DNA of 64,000 nucleotides. Source: Lagopus muta. Its lineage: Eukaryota; Chordata; Aves; Galliformes; Phasianidae. Where the stretch lies: positions 56,568,578-56,632,577 of the forward strand of contig NC_064438.1 of assembly GCF_023343835.1 (NCBI RefSeq), read 5' to 3'. The position numbers and the translations under genes are program-made. The first letter of the stretch is position 1, and the number at the start of each line of letters is the position of its first letter. The notes under the pieces were generated by a model. It was not told the DNA's origin and made no database searches. It was given only the letters and a program-made list of their open reading frames with translations. Positions 61,021 to 64,000 of this stretch are shown here, piece by piece.

Positions 61021-62989
61021 CCTGTCCAAAATGTGATGTGCAACAAGTGCCTAGCTTTGAAATGCAATATGTTCTTCCAAGAAGGGCTTAGAAAAGTGCT
61101 CTGCCTTTGCAAGTGCTGTGGGGAGAACAAGTTGGCTGTGTCATTCTCACTGAGGTGTGCCCAGCAAGACTCTGCCCATAGATACAGTCATTCAGAGCTC
61201 CAGATAGATGGGAGTCAGAGACCCAAACTGTGTCCAGGAGCAGCAGGTGAGAATGACGGAAATTCATTTCTTGGCATCATCCCACTGAGAGGGCTGGGAT
61301 CTGCAGGGCACACAGCTCAGCAGCCAAGACCTGGGCAGCTCCCAGTGGCTCTAATGATCAGAAAAATGGCTGTTCTCACAAAGTCAATTAGCAGTGCTCC
61401 ACATCGAGGTGCGGATGGAAAAATCAGAAACACTGATGGCTTAAAAAAACAGTGACAGCTATAATGGAGCTACAACCTCATTCTCTCTCAATACACAGAT
61501 ATAATAAGGACAGCGACTCTTCATTCTCTTATCCCCCAACAACGGCTCATTGTTTGCTGCAAATCAAGTAATGGGATCTTCTATTTCCTTTCTGTTGAAG
61601 GTAATGCACCTTCTCCCTTTGAAGTATGTGGAGAACAGCATGGGCACTTTCCTTGGCAGCCAGCAGCCTCAGAGCCGGCCGTGAGACCCACTGGGAATTA
61701 AACTCCAACTTGTGAGCAAGAGCCATCTATTTCAGGCAGAGCACACTTCATCCTCCCGAATCGAACCACCTGGCATGGGATGTAGGCCTCTGCTTATCTC
61801 ACCAGAGCCGTGCCACAGCTTCAGTGCTAATCTCGGATCTGTGCTCTGCTCTCTGCAAAGGCTCCCAAGCACCACTCCTTATCGCTACCGACATTTTCAG
61901 GCTCTTCTCCAGAGACACCAAGACCTGAGCAGCAGGCACGGATGCTGGGCAGGATAAACTGGATGGCTGCTTTTTACAGCATAGTGCAACAGCCATGTTT
62001 TCAAATTGATGTCACCGAGGTCATTTGTGTAAGAACAGTGGATGATGCCTCTTTTCCCCTACGCCTGCATCCCAGCACCAGTGACAGAGCATCTAGGATG
62101 ATCCTCCATTTCTTTAAATTAGGGATCATTCGCACCTCTGCTGGAAATGCAGACATGTTTTGATGTGCACAGAGAATGTTTTGGAAACAGGGGAGTAATA
62201 AGCCTAATTGGAAAGCCTCTTTGGAAATCCTATGGATAATTAGGGAAAATAAAGCCCAACAGAAAAGCAGACATGCAGCTCTGAAGTCTGCTGAGCAACG
62301 CTATGATAACATGGACAAAAAAATCAAGGGCTAACGGCCTTGTATCTTCTCTGAGTGGTGGTCCACAGGTACAAGGGAGGAACAGGCAGGAACTTGTTTA
62401 AGTCCCATTCTCTTGCAAGACACTCCAGTTTTCAGGGAGAACCAGTCAAGACGTGGCAGCTGAAGGTCATTGGAAAGAGAGCCCTCAGCACAGAGATCAT
62501 GTGTGAGGTCTCAGTTGGCAGCTCCCACCCTGTCAGTGCATACTGAAGCCCTGATGGTCAGTGCTTATCCCTGTGTAGGGGTAAGAGGAACCTTCTATGT
62601 ATATACTGGCTGCAAATTCCAGAACAGCAGCGAAGGGTTGTCCTTGCATTTCTATATGTGCCCATTGGCATTCTGCCTTGGGCAGAAATTACTTCCATGG
62701 TCAGAAGGTGAGCACAAGACTGAAGGTGAGCTCAGAAAACTAAACTGCTTGCATGAAATTTCAGCTTTAAAATAGCTGTTCAAAATATGATTAGATTCAC
62801 CCATAGGCCAAACTTTTGTCAGAATAAAGATACCTTTAGCTACGTAACTTTCAGAAGCATAGATATGAAAAGAGAAACTAAACAATGTGCTGCAATGGAA
62901 AATATATCTTCTAAATGAAGGTTATGGAGCATATGTCATCCAAAATGCTGATTAGGACTGACTTGCCTGGGCAAAGCATTGTGCTGTAA

Positions 62990-63105
62990 TAGAATCACAG
63001 AATCACAGAATCCTGGAATTGCTCAGGTTGGAAAAGACCTTAAAGATCATGAAGTCCAACTGCAGCCTAACCAAACTACCCCAACTCTATCAAGCCTCCA
63101 CTAAA
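62990..63105 (-). mobile_element. CR1 fragment in MDGA intron
   Basis: Minus orientation: 'tagaatcacagaatcacaga', 'gctcaggttggaaaagacct', 'gatcatgaagtccaactgc', 'aagcctccactaaa'. It grades into a minisatellite. Confidence 0.9.
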
Positions 63106-63182
63106 TATAATAAACCCTAAATATAACAATCTCTAAATATAACAATCTCTAAATATAATAATTACCTAAATATAGTAACTCC
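63101..63182. repeat. 16-bp minisatellite beside CR1
   Basis: Five tandem copies of a 16-17 bp unit (ctaaatataacaatct and variants) begin at 63101, 63117, 63133, 63149 and 63166. Two adjacent units are identical. The array starts inside the 'cactaaa' part of the CR1. Confidence 0.92.
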
Positions 63183-63584
63183 TTTCCTAAAAATGAAGCA
63201 ATTTCTAAGACCACAGACCTTCCAAAAATCATTCAAATGGTTACCTCACCAATGCAACCATTCCTAACATAACTATGTGCATAAATCATTAAGTCTTAGA
63301 ACATCACTACTCCTGAGGTTTTTCTCTTCCCTTTTTTACTATCCTCATGTGAGCAATACAGGTGATGGAGTTCACACCTGGGGGATCAGATGATATACAT
63401 TTGCTGATCTCATAATTCATTTCTTGGATGCTTTCTGTGTTCTCATGTGCTTTCTAACATTTTGTCAGAATATGATAATGTTGAATTTAGTAATGGTGCC
63501 TGCATTCAAACACATGGCTGACACTATTAATTTATCATCTTTCTGTCTTTGGAGACAGAACAATTTTGTATAAAATTGTTCAAA

Positions 63585-63762
63585 GAATCATAGAATGGCT
63601 TGGGTTGGAAGGGACCTCAAGGATCACGAAGCTCCAAGCCCTCAGCCACATGCAGGGCCACCAACCTCCACATTTCATAGCAGCCCAGGCTGCCCAGGGC
63701 CCCATCCAACCTGGCCTTGAACACCTCCAGGGATGGACGGGGCATCACAGCCTCTCTGCTTT
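63585..63762 (-). mobile_element. CR1 fragment in MDGA intron
   Basis: Minus orientation: 'gaatcatagaatggcttggg', 'ggaagggacctcaaggatc', 'cagcccaggctgcccagggc', 'gaacacctccagggatgga'. Confidence 0.93.
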
Positions 63763-64000
63763 CAAAACTACACCACAGGACCACAGTAGCTAAAATGATG
63801 TCATCTATATTTTTTAACATTAGAGAAGTGACATTGAGGGATTTTGTTTTTTGACATCCAAGTGTCCGCATCACCATAAAGAACCAAACCTGTACAGCCG
63901 TACACCCGATCACTAACTGTCATTGTCACCACCTTCATCTGTGGGTCAGCTCCTTTGTCAGGCAGCACTCTATGTGTCAGCTCAAGAAATGACACAGAAA

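Larger units (their letters stand above)
58877..64000 (-). other. MDGA intron, incomplete at window edge
   Basis: The intron upstream of the first visible exon continues past the window. Searching the minus-strand frames for the remaining MAM exon(s) gave nothing. It holds CR1 fragments at 60190, 60651, 62990 and 63585 and a 16-bp minisatellite at 63101. Confidence 0.7.

Noticed and set aside
61033-61455. 140-codon plus-strand ORF in the MDGA intron
   Set aside because: Antisense to the gene, begins beside a CR1, and has no recognisable domain.

Overview
The window is vertebrate nuclear DNA, almost certainly from a bird and probably a galliform (chicken, turkey, quail or pheasant group). The main evidence is a dense scatter of 5'-truncated CR1 non-LTR retrotransposon fragments with the typical avian 3' end (a 'catagaatca' type tail next to a 'gggttggaagggacc' type block). 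There are no bacterial operons, no CRISPR array, no rRNA or tRNA gene that I can recognise, and no long open reading frames. Short ORFs throughout are chance ORFs or pieces of CR1.

Only one protein-coding gene is supported. It lies on the minus strand at the right end. Three exons (58746-58876, 56700-56805, 56223-56311) have consensus splice sites and compatible phases. Together they encode about 108 residues: the last part of a MAM domain, a short linker and a C-terminal GPI-anchor signal. This is the 3' end of an MDGA gene (MAM domain-containing GPI anchor protein). I favour MDGA1 over MDGA2, but the paralogue assignment is not certain. The upstream exons (Ig domains, FNIII, start of MAM) lie beyond position 64000. 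No further exon is visible between 58877 and 64000.

Downstream of the stop codon the gene has a 3'UTR with a convincing polyadenylation site near 54.39 kb (AATAAA plus a GU-rich downstream element). It also has a possible distal end near 50.0 kb: an AU-rich block carrying three perfect Pumilio elements on the minus strand. From about 50 kb down to position 1 I see no gene. That stretch is intergenic DNA with roughly 30 recognisable CR1 fragments, simple repeats and several unique AT-rich blocks that may be conserved non-coding elements.

Repeat structure worth noting: a young CR1 subfamily represented five times; a composite unit (CR1 3' end plus a shared non-CR1 segment of about 210 bp) present twice in inverted orientation at about 1.7-2.1 kb and 9.0-9.4 kb; a CR1 nested in another CR1 at 4.5-5.05 kb; an inverted CR1 pair at 47.75-48.0 kb; and a 16-bp minisatellite that grew beside a CR1 at 63.1 kb. 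All identity statements are manual readings, not alignments.
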